NCBI RefSeq assembly: GCF_022410535.1
Contig: NZ_JAKNBL010000012.1
Coordinates: forward strand, 19,541 to 83,540
Origin: Pelotomaculum terephthalicicum JT
GTDB taxonomy: Bacteria; Bacillota; Desulfotomaculia; Desulfotomaculales; Pelotomaculaceae
Direction: 5' to 3'
Length of the DNA stretch: 64,000 nucleotides
Under the pieces are notes generated by a model that was given only the letters and a program-made list of their open reading frames with translations, did no database searches and had not been told where the DNA came from. The translations under genes and the position numbers were made by a program. This document shows, piece after piece, positions 9,092-18,501 of this stretch (position 1 is its first letter; every line of letters begins with the position of its first letter).

Positions 9092-9835
9092 TTACTCCAC
9101 CCCGCACCGGACGAAATCAGCCACAGTCCGGGCAGGGTCCCCGGACAGCAGGAACGCCGTGCCCACAAGCACCGCGTCGGCGCCTGCGGCAATGGAGCGC
9201 CGGACATCCGCCGCATCCCGGTGGGCGCTTTCACTAACAATCAGCGCATCACCCACCACCTGGCGGTAGCGGAAGAGCACGTCTTGTCCGAGCCGCAATT
9301 TATCGTCCCCTATTTCCAGCTCATCTATGTTTTTATTGTTGAATCCGACCAGCCGGGGCAGCGGCTCCAAGCCCCTCACCAGCGGCAGGTCCTCTATCCC
9401 CCTGGTTTCCACAAGGGCCGACATGCCTTGCCGGCGGACATATTTCAGCAGTTCAGGCAGTCTGCCGCCCGCCATGTGAGCAATCAGCAGCAAAGTTACC
9501 CTGCCGGGACAAGCAGGGTCCACTGCGGAAACCAGCGAGCGATAGAAGTCCACCCTTGCCTGGTCCGTAATGAAGTCCTTGATCAGCAGGGGCAGCGGCG
9601 TGGAGCGTAAAACGGCCGGAATATCTTTTTCGGGCTGCCCTCCAAAATGTACAGGCTCAGTCACCAGAGAAATGCCCGCGGCGCCGCCTTTTTCGTAGCA
9701 CCTGGCGAGCAGTGCGGCGTCCCGGTCGTCCTGCCCGAGCTGCGCCGCCAGCTTGGGAATTACCCGCTTTATTTCAGCAATGACCGGAACGTCGCCCCGT
9801 TGGCGGGCAGCGATAATAGATTCCGTCAGATTCAA
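9092..9835 (-). CDS. trpC: Indole-3-glycerol phosphate synthase
   Basis: A 247-residue TIM-barrel enzyme that closes CdRP to indole-3-glycerol phosphate. Catalytic-site residues are retained in VIAEIKR, LLIKDFI, ALVETRG, GFNNKN and VSES. The SPSKG phosphate loop that normally follows AEIKR is missing (IPKLA instead), and SESGI is SESAH, so this is an atypical member. Translation begins with TTG, whose first bases overlap the trpD stop (TTGA), indicating coupling. Confidence 0.88.
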   Translation of the reverse strand: MNLTESIIAARQRGDVPVIAEIKRVIPKLAAQLGQDDRDAALLARCYEKGGAAGISLVTEPVHFGGQPEKDIPAVLRSTPLPLLIKDFITDQARVDFYRSLVSAVDPACPGRVTLLLIAHMAGGRLPELLKYVRRQGMSALVETRGIEDLPLVRGLEPLPRLVGFNNKNIDELEIGDDKLRLGQDVLFRYRQVVGDALIVSESAHRDAADVRRSIAAGADAVLVGTAFLLSGDPARTVADFVRCGVE

Positions 9836-10863
9836 TGCAGCGCGCCCCCGATTTCCTGCGTTTTGCTTCTAATCTCATGCAACTTGGCCAAAGCCAGACC
9901 CGAGTCCAACGTCTCCCTGGCCAGCGCCAAACCTTCCGTCAAGTTTGCCGCTTGATCAGCCACCACAAAAGTGGCGGCCGTGTTTAGGAGAAGCATATCC
10001 CGCCGCGGCCCTGTTTCCTTTCCCTCAAAAATATCCATGATTATTTTCGCGTTGTCGTCAGGACCGCCCCCGGACAGCTCATCAATGCCACAGCGTTTCA
10101 TGCCGAAATCCTCAGGCACGATAACAAAATAGTCGATCTTGCCGTCCTTAATCTCCGCCACTTTGGTTTCCCCCATCAGCGAGATCTCATCCAGTCCGTC
10201 CATCCCGTGCACAACCATGGCATGGGTCAAGCCGACTTCCCGGACCACTTCGGCCACCTGTTCCACCAGATGAAGCTGATATACGCCGAGCACATGCCTT
10301 TTTGCGCCAGCGGGGTTGATCACCGGCCCGATAATCGTGAAAAATATCGTTTTGATGCCAAGGTCGTTTTCCGGTCCGAAAACTTTCATCATCACCGGGT
10401 GATAAAGCGGCGCGTACAAGAAGGAAAAGCCGATTTCCTCAATGAGTTTTTCCGCATGCAGCGGCTCAAGGTCCACCGGTATGCCCAGCGCCTCCAGCAC
10501 ATCGGCGCTGCCCGAAGAATGTGAAATGGAACGGGAGCCGTGCTTGGCGATTTTCACTCCGGCGGCGGCGGAAATTATCGCGTTGGCGGTGCTGATATTA
10601 AAGGTAGTCAGGCCGCCGCCGGTCCCGCAGGTATCGGTCAAATCACCGTTCACCCGCGGGTTTATGGTCACGCAGGCCCGGCGCATGGCCTTGGCAATTC
10701 CCGCTATCTCCGCCGTGGTCGGACCCTTCATCAACAGCGCCATTAAAAATCCCGCTATCTGCGTGGGTGAAAATTCATCTTCTTTTATACCGAAAATCAC
10801 CTTATCTATTTCTTCCTGATTCAGCTCCTGTGTTTTAATCAGCTTCTGCAAAATGCCTTTCAT
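9832..10863 (-). CDS. trpD: Anthranilate phosphoribosyltransferase
   Basis: A 343-residue enzyme joining anthranilate to PRPP. The PRPP-binding motif DTCGTGG and the family signatures NISTANAI, KHGSRSISHSSGSADVLE and INPAGAKRHVLGVY are all present. The start at 10863 follows GAGAGGAG; the ATG 21 nt upstream has none. It is the first gene of trpD-C-F. No trpE, trpG, trpB or trpA lies next to it. Expression is very probably controlled by the attenuator at 11020-11121. Confidence 0.93.
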   Translation of the reverse strand: MKGILQKLIKTQELNQEEIDKVIFGIKEDEFSPTQIAGFLMALLMKGPTTAEIAGIAKAMRRACVTINPRVNGDLTDTCGTGGGLTTFNISTANAIISAAAGVKIAKHGSRSISHSSGSADVLEALGIPVDLEPLHAEKLIEEIGFSFLYAPLYHPVMMKVFGPENDLGIKTIFFTIIGPVINPAGAKRHVLGVYQLHLVEQVAEVVREVGLTHAMVVHGMDGLDEISLMGETKVAEIKDGKIDYFVIVPEDFGMKRCGIDELSGGGPDDNAKIIMDIFEGKETGPRRDMLLLNTAATFVVADQAANLTEGLALARETLDSGLALAKLHEIRSKTQEIGGALH

Positions 10864-11019
10864 TATTTTGCTCCTCTCTTTCATATCAGTCTCTGGATTA
10901 AATCAATTATTTCCGGCTCAAGACAACAGTTTTTTGCCGGTTGATTGATTCGGTGACGGTTATGGGAAGATGTTGCAGGAAGATTATAAGAGGAGGTGCG
11001 GGTTAAGCCATTTTGGCAT

Positions 11020-11052
11020 AAATAAAACCAGCGCCTAGTCTGAGCGCTGGTT
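11020..11052 (-). terminator. trp leader attenuator terminator
   Basis: A perfect 9-bp stem on the minus strand (AACCAGCGC, 11044-11052, with 11026-11034) is followed by TTTTATTT. It lies about 80 nt after the predicted transcription start and about 160 nt before trpD. Its 5' arm can pair instead with the end of the GAG-repeat region, so it is conditional. Confidence 0.85.
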
Positions 11053-11121
11053 AGTGATTGATCTAACAGCCTCAACTCAGCTCTGTCTGCTCTCGTCTCT
11101 TCTTTATTAACTCGTCTCGTC
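11053..11121 (-). promoter_or_regulatory. TRAP (MtrB) binding-site-like leader with antiterminator
   Basis: In the minus-strand transcript, 11063-11121 contains about eleven NAG-like triplets at mostly 5-nt spacing (seven GAG, one UAG, one CAG, one AAG and one degenerate). This is the pattern bound by the 11-subunit TRAP protein. The last 12 nt (UGAGGCUGUUAG) can pair with CUAA-C-CAGC-G-CUCA at the start of the terminator, forming an antiterminator with two single-base bulges. TRAP-tryptophan binding would block the antiterminator and let the terminator form, exactly as in the Bacillus trp leader. The mtrB gene is not in this window. Confidence 0.8.
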
Positions 11122-11139
11122 ACCTGTAAACTTAATTTT

Positions 11140-11168
11140 AATATAACACCGCGTTTTATAACTGTCAA
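11140..11168 (-). promoter_or_regulatory. Sigma-A promoter of the trpDCF operon
   Basis: On the minus strand TTGACA (11163-11168) and TATATT (11140-11145) are separated by 17 bp. Transcription would begin near 11133, giving a leader of about 270 nt. Confidence 0.85.
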
Positions 11169-11277
11169 TAAAGTTTGCGACAATACCCCGTCACATCTTT
11201 ATATCGATATCTTTCCTTTTATGCGATAGCTGGTTACAATAATAGTAATTGTTTTCTTGGGACAGGGGGTTATTCAT

Positions 11278-13182
11278 TTGCATGAATTGATCGCTAACAT
11301 ACCGCTTTTTTCCGGCTTGGACAGGATCAACCTGGCCAAAATAATCCCCGAAATGGAGAAGACCTCATTTGCCGCCGGACAGATCATATTTAACCAAGGT
11401 GACCCGGGAGACTCCCTGTTTATCATAGTTGACGGATTCGTTAATATTTTTTGCACCGACAATGAAGGTAAAGCACAAGAGCTTGCCTGCCTGGGCACAG
11501 GGGAGTGCTTCGGAGAAATTTCCCTATTGACCGGCCAGCCCCGGACAGCCAGCGTTAAGGCCGCGACAGGCTTAACTGTATACGTGTTGTCTCAAACGGG
11601 CCTTTATAGCTTAATGAAAAAACATCATTCTCTTTCAATTTATTTCAATGAAGTATTAGCCGCGCGGCTCTTAGCCACCAACGCCGGACTAAGCGGTGAA
11701 AAGAGGGAAGAAAATGCAAGGGACACCCTAATAAACGGGCGTTATCTCACGGAAAATATCACGTACAGGCGTCGGCAACCAACCAGTCGCTTCAATAATA
11801 CAAGGATATCAATTGCCCTTGCGGGAGCGGCATTATGTATTATTTCCACCTTCTTTTTCTTGTCAAATGGCCTGAGCAAACCTCACATAATATTTATTGA
11901 GCTGCTGCTGGCGGCGACTTTCTGCTGGGGGTTGAATATCTTTTCATTTCATGTTGTATCTCTCTCCCTGCCTGTGCTGGCGGTCCTCTTAGGCGTCACC
12001 GCCACGGAAACGGCTTTTTCCGGTTTCTCCAACTCCTCATGGTATCTCCTGCTGGGCGTGTTTGCCATATCGGCGTCCATATCAAAAACAGGCTTATTGT
12101 TCAGGCTGGCGCTGTTATTACTGAGGAAATTTCCTCCCAACTACTTCGGGCAAACGCTGGCCTTCGCTCTGACCGGCCTGATCTTGACACCGGTTATCCC
12201 TTCAAATAATTGCCGGGCCGCGCTGGCCAGCCCGCTTGCCCGCAGCTTAAGCCAAGCCTTGAATCTAAAAAACTACAGCCCCGGCTCAGCGGGCATGGCC
12301 ATGTCCTGCTTATTGGGTTTTGGTCAAATGTCTTTTTTGTTTCTCAACGGCTCGTCATCCAATCTCCTTGTATTAGGGCTGCTGCCGGCGGAGGTAAGTT
12401 CAAAAATAACATGGGGATATTGGTTGAAAGCGGCGTTGCCAATGGGCGCACTTTTCTTTTTTTTATCTTACCTGTTGATTATCCTTCTTTACCGGCCCCA
12501 AGAAAAACTGCGACTCAACCCGGCCGTTATCGAGGCGCAGATTAAGATTCTCGGGCAGATCACCATGCAAGAAAAAATATCGTTAATGACTGTTATAATT
12601 ACGATCCTCGCTTTCCTGACCCAGCCCTGGCACCACATCAACACCGCCTGGATCGCCATGCTTGGCTTTTTGATTCTGAGCGGGTGCGCGATACTGGATG
12701 AAAAAAGTGTGCGCTCAGATATCGACTGGAGTTATCTGATCGCATTCGGCTCTTTAACCGGACTGGGGAGCATCATGTCCTCTATTGGCTTAACTGCCGT
12801 TATTGCAAATAGCGTGGCGCCTTATTTGCATTTCACAGGGAATAAGGTGCTAATATTATTATCCATTATTCTTGTCTTCTACCTGATTCGTTTCGCCCTG
12901 CCCGCCGCGCCCGCCCAAATAATCACCATGATTATGTTTATGCCGCTGGCTTCCGTGACCGGAATTAATCCATTCATTATCGGCTTGATCGTGATTCTGT
13001 GCAGCAACCCCTGGTTTCTTCCCCATCAAAGCACTGTTTACCAAAATGTTATTAATGGAACCGAGGGAAAGTCGTTTCGCCATGAACAGGTCCTGAAACT
13101 TGCCCTCGCGCATTTCGTGATCACTCTGGTTGTAATTATTACCCAGATTCCATATTGGCGGGGCATCGGCTTGCTCCGTTAA
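11278..13182 (+). CDS. Cyclic-nucleotide-binding domain fused to DASS/SLC13-type anion transporter
   Basis: About 634 residues. Residues 1-130 form a CAP/CNMP-binding fold: IPLFSGLDRINL, AGQIIFNQGDPGDSLFII, the phosphate cassette GECFGEISLLTGQPRTASV. After a linker of about 45 residues comes a membrane part with about 12 helices carrying DASS features (TPVIPSNNCRAALASPLA, NGSSSNLLVLGLLP, SDIDWSYLIAFG). DASS proteins move dicarboxylates, citrate or sulfate with sodium. In the cassette the arginine that holds the phosphate is present (QPRTAS), so nucleotide binding is plausible. The start at TTG 11278 is chosen because of GGGGG seven nt before it. It is divergent from trpDCF. Confidence 0.8.
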   Translation: MHELIANIPLFSGLDRINLAKIIPEMEKTSFAAGQIIFNQGDPGDSLFIIVDGFVNIFCTDNEGKAQELACLGTGECFGEISLLTGQPRTASVKAATGLTVYVLSQTGLYSLMKKHHSLSIYFNEVLAARLLATNAGLSGEKREENARDTLINGRYLTENITYRRRQPTSRFNNTRISIALAGAALCIISTFFFLSNGLSKPHIIFIELLLAATFCWGLNIFSFHVVSLSLPVLAVLLGVTATETAFSGFSNSSWYLLLGVFAISASISKTGLLFRLALLLLRKFPPNYFGQTLAFALTGLILTPVIPSNNCRAALASPLARSLSQALNLKNYSPGSAGMAMSCLLGFGQMSFLFLNGSSSNLLVLGLLPAEVSSKITWGYWLKAALPMGALFFFLSYLLIILLYRPQEKLRLNPAVIEAQIKILGQITMQEKISLMTVIITILAFLTQPWHHINTAWIAMLGFLILSGCAILDEKSVRSDIDWSYLIAFGSLTGLGSIMSSIGLTAVIANSVAPYLHFTGNKVLILLSIILVFYLIRFALPAAPAQIITMIMFMPLASVTGINPFIIGLIVILCSNPWFLPHQSTVYQNVINGTEGKSFRHEQVLKLALAHFVITLVVIITQIPYWRGIGLLR

Positions 13183-13192
13183 AACTCGTTAA

Positions 13193-14839
13193 TCAACTAA
13201 TAATTTCCGCCACAATACGATTCCGCCCCTTTAACTTTGCTTCATAAAGAGCGCTGTCCGCCCGCGCCAGCAACTCCTTCAAAAAATCCTCCCGTATATT
13301 TATCGACTCTGCATTTACGACACTAATCAGGCCAATACTGAGGGTAACCGTCAAATCCCCGATCATGGTCTTGACAATTTGGTTCTCCACCATCGACTTG
13401 ATTCTATTGGCCAAAACAACCGCGCCTTCATTGTCCACCTGGGGTATGTAAATGATGAATTCATCACCCCCGAACCTGGCCATTATATCCGACTTGCGCA
13501 GAGCCTTCTTGATGATTTCCACAACATCCCGCAGCACATCGTCTCCGGTTAGATGTCCGTGAGTGTCGTTAAGAAGCTTAAACCTGTCCAAATCCATCAG
13601 CATCAGTGAAAACGGAATATTGTAGCGGTGCGCGGCAACAATTTCATATTCCAGTTGATTTAGGATGTACCGTTTGTTATAACAACCGGTCAACGCATCC
13701 GTAATAGCCATCTGCTCAAGCTTCTTGTTCGCTTCGTAAAGCTCTGTCTGAAACCGCAGCAACTCATCGTTCTGCCGTTCAAGAGTCGCGTTTTTTTCGT
13801 TGATTTTTTCAATCAGCTTGCGCAATTCCGTTACGTTGTTAAAAGTAATGCTCCGGCCCAACAAATTTTTTTTGTGGTCCACCACCGGTGCAATATGCAT
13901 AGTGATATGGCGCGGTTGTTCCCGGCGGATAACTATTTCCGTCTTTAGTTTTTTCAATCTCTTTTGGTTATAATCTTCCAGGAACAATCCGGCCGGCTCA
14001 GTTTCTGAATGTGGATAGAACTTCTTAATATCAAAAACTTGGCCGGGCTGGAGGCTGAGCAGTTTGCCCGCACTCTTGTTAATATCGAGAACTACTTCAT
14101 TTTGGTCAATGATCACCATGCCTGTGGCCATGCTGTCAATTACTTCACGCCGGGCAATATTTACAATTCTGAACAAGTCATACTTCTGTATGGCTACCAC
14201 AAAACATATGGTTAAAATAACGATGCCGGAGGAAGTCAGCCCCGGCACGATAACAGACTTAGGCAGAACAAAAGTGTTTAACAACACATCAGCGATTGAC
14301 AGCGCGAGAAAAAATACAACTCCCCAGATACAAAGGCTCAGCTGCTTTTTCTTGTTTTTTTCAGAGACAGTGGCCAGCTCGTTTACCATTAGGGCACCGC
14401 CCACGATAAAGTAAATTATTATAAAAAATACAAACAGCCAAAAAAATGGCCCGTAAGTGCGCGTCACCCAGCCGTCAGCGGATGGCCGGGCGAACAAGTA
14501 ATGCCACGGGTTGGTTATAACAAGCAGCGAGCACAGGACGGCGGGCGCGGCCCACAGGCACAGGTACAGTTTCCTCGCGTTGCTGATCTTCCCGGTTAAA
14601 ACAAGAGAAAACACATGCCACCCGTAGCCGAGAAAGCAGAGACTGACAAAAGCCGCGCTGAGAAATATCCATTGCAGCTGCTGGTCAGGGATAACATTAA
14701 TAAGGAAATTGCAGAACGGCCACATGCCCAGAAAATAATGAAAAGCCAGGTAAACCTTATAGAGAATTGTTATGTCATTCGCTACAAGAACATACATAAA
14801 AAGCACAAACAAGATAATAAAAAGATAAAAGTCCACCAC
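13193..14839 (-). CDS. Membrane-bound diguanylate cyclase (7TM-like/PAS/GGDEF)
   Basis: A 548-residue protein that should make c-di-GMP. Residues 1-220 contain about seven hydrophobic helices resembling the histidine-kinase N-terminal 7TM region. A PAS domain follows (about 225-340, DSMATGMVIIDQNEVV), then a coiled coil, then a GGDEF domain (about 380-545). The active site is intact (ARFGGDEFIIY), and the RKSD five residues before it is the RxxD inhibitory I-site, so feedback control is likely. The start is GTG at 14839 with TAGGAG about 10 nt upstream. Confidence 0.88.
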   Translation of the reverse strand: MVDFYLFIILFVLFMYVLVANDITILYKVYLAFHYFLGMWPFCNFLINVIPDQQLQWIFLSAAFVSLCFLGYGWHVFSLVLTGKISNARKLYLCLWAAPAVLCSLLVITNPWHYLFARPSADGWVTRTYGPFFWLFVFFIIIYFIVGGALMVNELATVSEKNKKKQLSLCIWGVVFFLALSIADVLLNTFVLPKSVIVPGLTSSGIVILTICFVVAIQKYDLFRIVNIARREVIDSMATGMVIIDQNEVVLDINKSAGKLLSLQPGQVFDIKKFYPHSETEPAGLFLEDYNQKRLKKLKTEIVIRREQPRHITMHIAPVVDHKKNLLGRSITFNNVTELRKLIEKINEKNATLERQNDELLRFQTELYEANKKLEQMAITDALTGCYNKRYILNQLEYEIVAAHRYNIPFSLMLMDLDRFKLLNDTHGHLTGDDVLRDVVEIIKKALRKSDIMARFGGDEFIIYIPQVDNEGAVVLANRIKSMVENQIVKTMIGDLTVTLSIGLISVVNAESINIREDFLKELLARADSALYEAKLKGRNRIVAEIIS

Positions 14840-14943
14840 GCGCGCTCAACTCCTAGAAAAACCAGAGAAATCCATTATTTCATGGAATTTCGCCGAAAAG
14901 AACATAATTCCTGCAAAGGAGCTGAATATATCATGATAAGCGC

Positions 14944-14978
14944 GAAACGAAGCCGCCTCCAAGAAGCAGCTTCGTTTC
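14944..14978 (-). terminator. Hairpin 3' of the chemoreceptor gene
   Basis: A perfect 10-bp inverted repeat (GAAACGAAGC / GCTTCGTTTC) with a 15-nt loop lies 34 bp beyond the chemoreceptor stop. No clean T-tract follows, so termination is inferred from position only. Confidence 0.45.
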
Positions 14979-15011
14979 TCAGATGTATTTCCATGCCCTC
15001 CGGAATAGATG

Positions 15012-16874
15012 TTATACCTTGAATCTGCCCACAATGGCATCCAAGGCGCCGGACAATTCAGACAGGGATGCGGCGGAAGCCGAGACTTCTTCCATAGACG
15101 CCGTTTGCTCCTCTGTTGAAGCCGCCACATTCTCCACACCCGCCGACATCTCCTCAGTGGCAGCCGCCACGCCTTGAATCTCCGTCGTCAAACTCTGTAC
15201 GGCGCTGATAATTTTATTAAAACCTTCTCCTACTTCTTGAATGACCAGGGTGCCGGCTTCAACATCCCTGCCGCCCTCAGCCATGCATTCCACCGCCCTT
15301 TTTGATTCAACCTGGATGGCGTTTACCAAGCTGCTTATCTCCTTGGTGGCGTTAGCGGATTCCTCAGCCAGCTTTCTTACTTCCTCAGCCACAACAGCAA
15401 ATCCCAGCCCCTGTTCGCCCGCCCGGGCCGCCTCAATGGCGGCGTTCAGCGCCAGCAGGTTGGTTTGATCGGCTATGCTGGTAATTAGTCCGACAATTTG
15501 GTTAATCTCCTGAGATTTTTTACTCAGTGCAACAATGGTGTCGGAAACCTGTTCAGCCGATCCGGCGATACTGCGCATTTGCTCTGTTAACTTGGCTATT
15601 CCCCGCTCACCTGCGCCGGCATGCCTGGCGGCAGTTTCGGAAGCCTGCGCCACACTCTGCGCGTTTGACGAAACCTGTTCCACCGTGGCGGCGATCTGCC
15701 CCATCGTGGAGGCGGTTTCACTGGCGCCGGCCGCGGTTTGCTGGGCACTTGCAGTTAACTGCTGAGACGCCCCGGCCACTTGCATTGAGGCTCTTTTCAC
15801 TTCCAGCATAATCGCCCTCAGGTTAGACAGAAACCGATTAACCGCTTTAGCCAAGTCACCCGTCTCATCCTTGCTGTCCACCTGAATCTCCTGGGTTAAA
15901 TCGCCGCCCTTTTCCGCCAGCGTGTTTAACTCATTTTTTAGAACGCGGATGGGCCTGACAATCTGACTGGCCAGGAAAACCGCAAACGCTCCCGCGATAA
16001 TCATAACAATCAAGGTCAGGCCAATGGAAATGGCGGCAAGGGATTTAAGAGTGGCCGAAATTTCCGCCACAGGACTCGTCAGCACGAGAGACCATTTCGT
16101 GCCGGCAACCGGCGCATACGCTATGAACTTAGACACACCTTCAAAGTCGCAGCGGGTAACACCACTTTCCCCTTTAGTCATTTTTTGCGCGGCCGCCGTC
16201 AAATTAGGATCGAGACCGCTGTCCTGCAAAAGATTCAGCTTCATTACCAAATTTTGATCAGAATGGGCGATGCACAACCCATCCCCCCGGACCATATAGG
16301 CATAGCCTGTTTTGCCGACCTTGATCGTCGATATTTCGCGAACAATCTCGTCCATCGGCAACGTGCCCAAAATAAGTCCGGCCACTTGATTATCCCTTTT
16401 GACCGGGGCCGCCACGACAAAGACCAGGTTGCCGGAAACCTTGGAAATGAGCGGGTCTGAAACAACGGCCTGCCCGGTGCTCATTGCCTGCTTAAAGTAA
16501 TCCCTGTCACCGACACTGCCTGCCCCGCCCTCCGTCGAATAATAATCGCCTTTGCCGTCGGCGACAACAAAGGATTCGTAGTTGTCGAAGCGTTTCAGCT
16601 CATCATTAAGATAAGAAAGGATCGCGTCACGGTTCCCCGCGGCGACAACCGGTGAACTGGCCAGAGTGCTAACCTCGGACTTATGTCCGTCCAGCCACAG
16701 GCTGACCTCTGTGCCGCAGGCTTTTGACAGGGAAGCCAAGTCCAGTTCAAAGTTAGCGATTAAGACCTGCCGCGCCTTTATATAGCTAAGACAAGACAAA
16801 GACCCCAGGGCTACCGCCAATACGACGATAATAGTCGCCATAAACTTAAACCTAATACTACTCACCATTTCCAT
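15012..16874 (-). CDS. Methyl-accepting chemotaxis protein with dCache sensor
   Basis: A 620-residue transmembrane receptor. A first membrane helix (about 10-30) is followed by a periplasmic-type dCache domain (about 40-270, [20 protein letters not shown] and [17 protein letters not shown]), a second helix, HAMP ([12 protein letters not shown]) and a long coiled-coil signalling domain whose hairpin tip is conserved ([20 protein letters not shown]). The dCache motif suggests a small-molecule ligand, perhaps an amino acid. The start is at 16874 with GAAGGAGGG upstream. It follows the kinase-regulator genes on the same strand and could share a transcript. Confidence 0.92.
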   Translation of the reverse strand: MEMVSSIRFKFMATIIVVLAVALGSLSCLSYIKARQVLIANFELDLASLSKACGTEVSLWLDGHKSEVSTLASSPVVAAGNRDAILSYLNDELKRFDNYESFVVADGKGDYYSTEGGAGSVGDRDYFKQAMSTGQAVVSDPLISKVSGNLVFVVAAPVKRDNQVAGLILGTLPMDEIVREISTIKVGKTGYAYMVRGDGLCIAHSDQNLVMKLNLLQDSGLDPNLTAAAQKMTKGESGVTRCDFEGVSKFIAYAPVAGTKWSLVLTSPVAEISATLKSLAAISIGLTLIVMIIAGAFAVFLASQIVRPIRVLKNELNTLAEKGGDLTQEIQVDSKDETGDLAKAVNRFLSNLRAIMLEVKRASMQVAGASQQLTASAQQTAAGASETASTMGQIAATVEQVSSNAQSVAQASETAARHAGAGERGIAKLTEQMRSIAGSAEQVSDTIVALSKKSQEINQIVGLITSIADQTNLLALNAAIEAARAGEQGLGFAVVAEEVRKLAEESANATKEISSLVNAIQVESKRAVECMAEGGRDVEAGTLVIQEVGEGFNKIISAVQSLTTEIQGVAAATEEMSAGVENVAASTEEQTASMEEVSASAASLSELSGALDAIVGRFKV

Positions 16875-16949
16875 TTTTAACCCTCCTTCTTTATATAAAA
16901 AAACACCCCCATCATCCCTGACTAATATAAATCCAATCATCAAACAGAG

Positions 16950-17684
16950 ATATAGGAGTATTCCTGATTTTATTCTTCATATTCTCTTATTTTTATTTAC
17001 CTATTTATACTTTTCGAGAAAATTTTCCCAATTGCTTCAAATAGATGTCAGACCTTCACGGATAGCATATTTTATGAGTCCCGCCATGCTTTGTATATCC
17101 AGCTTGTTCATAATATTCCGGCGGTGAGTTTCAACCGTCTTTCCGCTCACATGGAGCGCGGCAGCTATCTGAACTGTATTTTTACCTTCGGCCAAAAGCT
17201 GGAGCACTTCACGCTCTCTGGCTGTTAAGACGGAAAAAACCGAGGTATCTTTTTCGTGCAGGCTTTGTATGCATTCTGTAACGACCACACCTGCCACACT
17301 CGGGCTCAAGTAATATTTATCCGTGAGTATTACCTTGACGGCACCAACCAGTTCCTCAAAGGCACAATCTTTGAGCAGGTATCCTGACGCGCCGGCGTTC
17401 AACATCTCCATTACAAATCTCTTATCCGAATACATTGACAGGGCGACCACTTTAATACTCGGGCTTTCGTCCTTAATTTTACGGGTAGCTTCGATACCGT
17501 TTAATTCAGGCATGACAACATCAATTATGACAACATCGGGCGATAATTCCCGCGCCAACCGTACTGCCGTACGACCGTCCGCGGCTTCCGCGATCACTTC
17601 CACGCCGGGTGTTTTCTCAAACAAGGAGCGGAGCCCGTCGCGCATGATCTTGTGGTCGTCTACCAGAATTAATCTTATACTCAA
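16950..17684 (-). repeat. Tandem duplication, copy 1 (regulator gene plus 3' flank)
   Basis: The response-regulator gene and about 85 bp of AT-rich downstream sequence closely match the unit at 17763-18484. The flanks share GGAGT-TTCCTGATTTTATTC and the pyrimidine-rich tail, showing that non-coding DNA was duplicated too. Confidence 0.8.
17037..17684 (-). CDS. NarL/FixJ-family response regulator (copy 1)
   Basis: A 215-residue DNA-binding regulator. The receiver domain (1-120) has the acidic pair VDDH, the phospho-acceptor aspartate (VVIIDVVMP, about residue 54) and KD near 106. The C-terminal LuxR HTH (about 148-210) reads LTAREREVLQLLAEGKNTVQIA. It starts with TTG after GAGGGGG. The cognate kinase is most likely the HisKA_3 kinase at 18502-19659. 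It lies immediately downstream of its paralog, with about four in five residues identical by eye. Confidence 0.92.
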   Translation of the reverse strand: MSIRLILVDDHKIMRDGLRSLFEKTPGVEVIAEAADGRTAVRLARELSPDVVIIDVVMPELNGIEATRKIKDESPSIKVVALSMYSDKRFVMEMLNAGASGYLLKDCAFEELVGAVKVILTDKYYLSPSVAGVVVTECIQSLHEKDTSVFSVLTAREREVLQLLAEGKNTVQIAAALHVSGKTVETHRRNIMNKLDIQSMAGLIKYAIREGLTSI

Positions 17685-17762
17685 ATATACCCCCTCAATA
17701 AATCCTCAATATTGATAAAAAACTCCTCTATCCCGATCACAATAAACCTAATAATTATTCGG

Positions 17763-18484
17763 GGAAATAGGAGTTTTCCTGATTTTATTCCTCATATTAT
17801 CTTATTTTTTTCTTTTTATCGATTTATTTTTATTGCTTAAATGAATGTCAAACCTTCACGAATGGCATATTTTATGAGCCCCGCCATGCTTTGTATGTCC
17901 AGCTTGCTCATAATATTCCGGCGGTGTGCATCAACCGTCTTTTCGCTCACGTGGAGCGTCGCGGCTATTCGCGTGGTATTTCCGCCTTCGGCCAGAAGCT
18001 GCAGCACTTCACGCTCTCTGGCCGTTAAGACGGAAAAAACCGAGATATTTTTTTCGTGCGGGCTTTGTACGTAATCTGCCATAACCACACCTGCTATATT
18101 GGAGCTTAAGTAATACTTATCGGAGATTATTGTGTTGACGGCACAAGCCAGTTCCTCAAAGGCGCAATCTTTAAGCAGGTATCCCGACGCGCCGGCGTTT
18201 AACATTTCCGCGACAAATCGCTTGTCCGAATGCATTGACAGGGCAACCACTTTTGTATCCGGGCTTTCTTCCCTGATCTTGCGGGTGGCTTCGATGCCGT
18301 TTAAGTCAGGCATGGCAACATCCATTATAACAACATCGGGTGACAGTTCCCTTACCAGCTGCACCGCCGTACGGCCTTCCGCGGCTTCCGCGATTACTTC
18401 CATGCCGGGCGTATTTTCAAGCAAGCAGCGGAGGCCGTCACGCATGATCTTATGGTCGTCAACAATGATTAATTTAATACTCAA
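17763..18484 (-). repeat. Tandem duplication, copy 2 (regulator gene plus 3' flank)
   Basis: Matches 16950-17684 over the full regulator gene without gaps and over the AT-rich segment following its stop. Confidence 0.8.
17837..18484 (-). CDS. NarL/FixJ-family response regulator (copy 2)
   Basis: A 215-residue regulator, the same length as copy 1. Phospho-acceptor in VVIMDVAMP; HTH LTAREREVLQLLAEGGNTTRIA. It begins with TTG after GGGGGG and lies 17 bp after the kinase stop, so it is the kinase-linked copy. Differences cluster between the domains (about 125-150) and in the helix before the recognition helix (KTVDAHRRN versus KTVETHRRN), so both copies may bind the same or similar sites. Confidence 0.92.
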   Translation of the reverse strand: MSIKLIIVDDHKIMRDGLRCLLENTPGMEVIAEAAEGRTAVQLVRELSPDVVIMDVAMPDLNGIEATRKIREESPDTKVVALSMHSDKRFVAEMLNAGASGYLLKDCAFEELACAVNTIISDKYYLSSNIAGVVMADYVQSPHEKNISVFSVLTAREREVLQLLAEGGNTTRIAATLHVSEKTVDAHRRNIMSKLDIQSMAGLIKYAIREGLTFI

Positions 18485-18501
18485 ATAGATCCCCCCGAAA
18501 C

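Noticed and set aside
10881..11183. 100-codon minus-strand ORF upstream of trpD
   Set aside because: It coincides with the trp leader (GAG repeats, attenuator). No ribosome site, and composition is set by the RNA elements.
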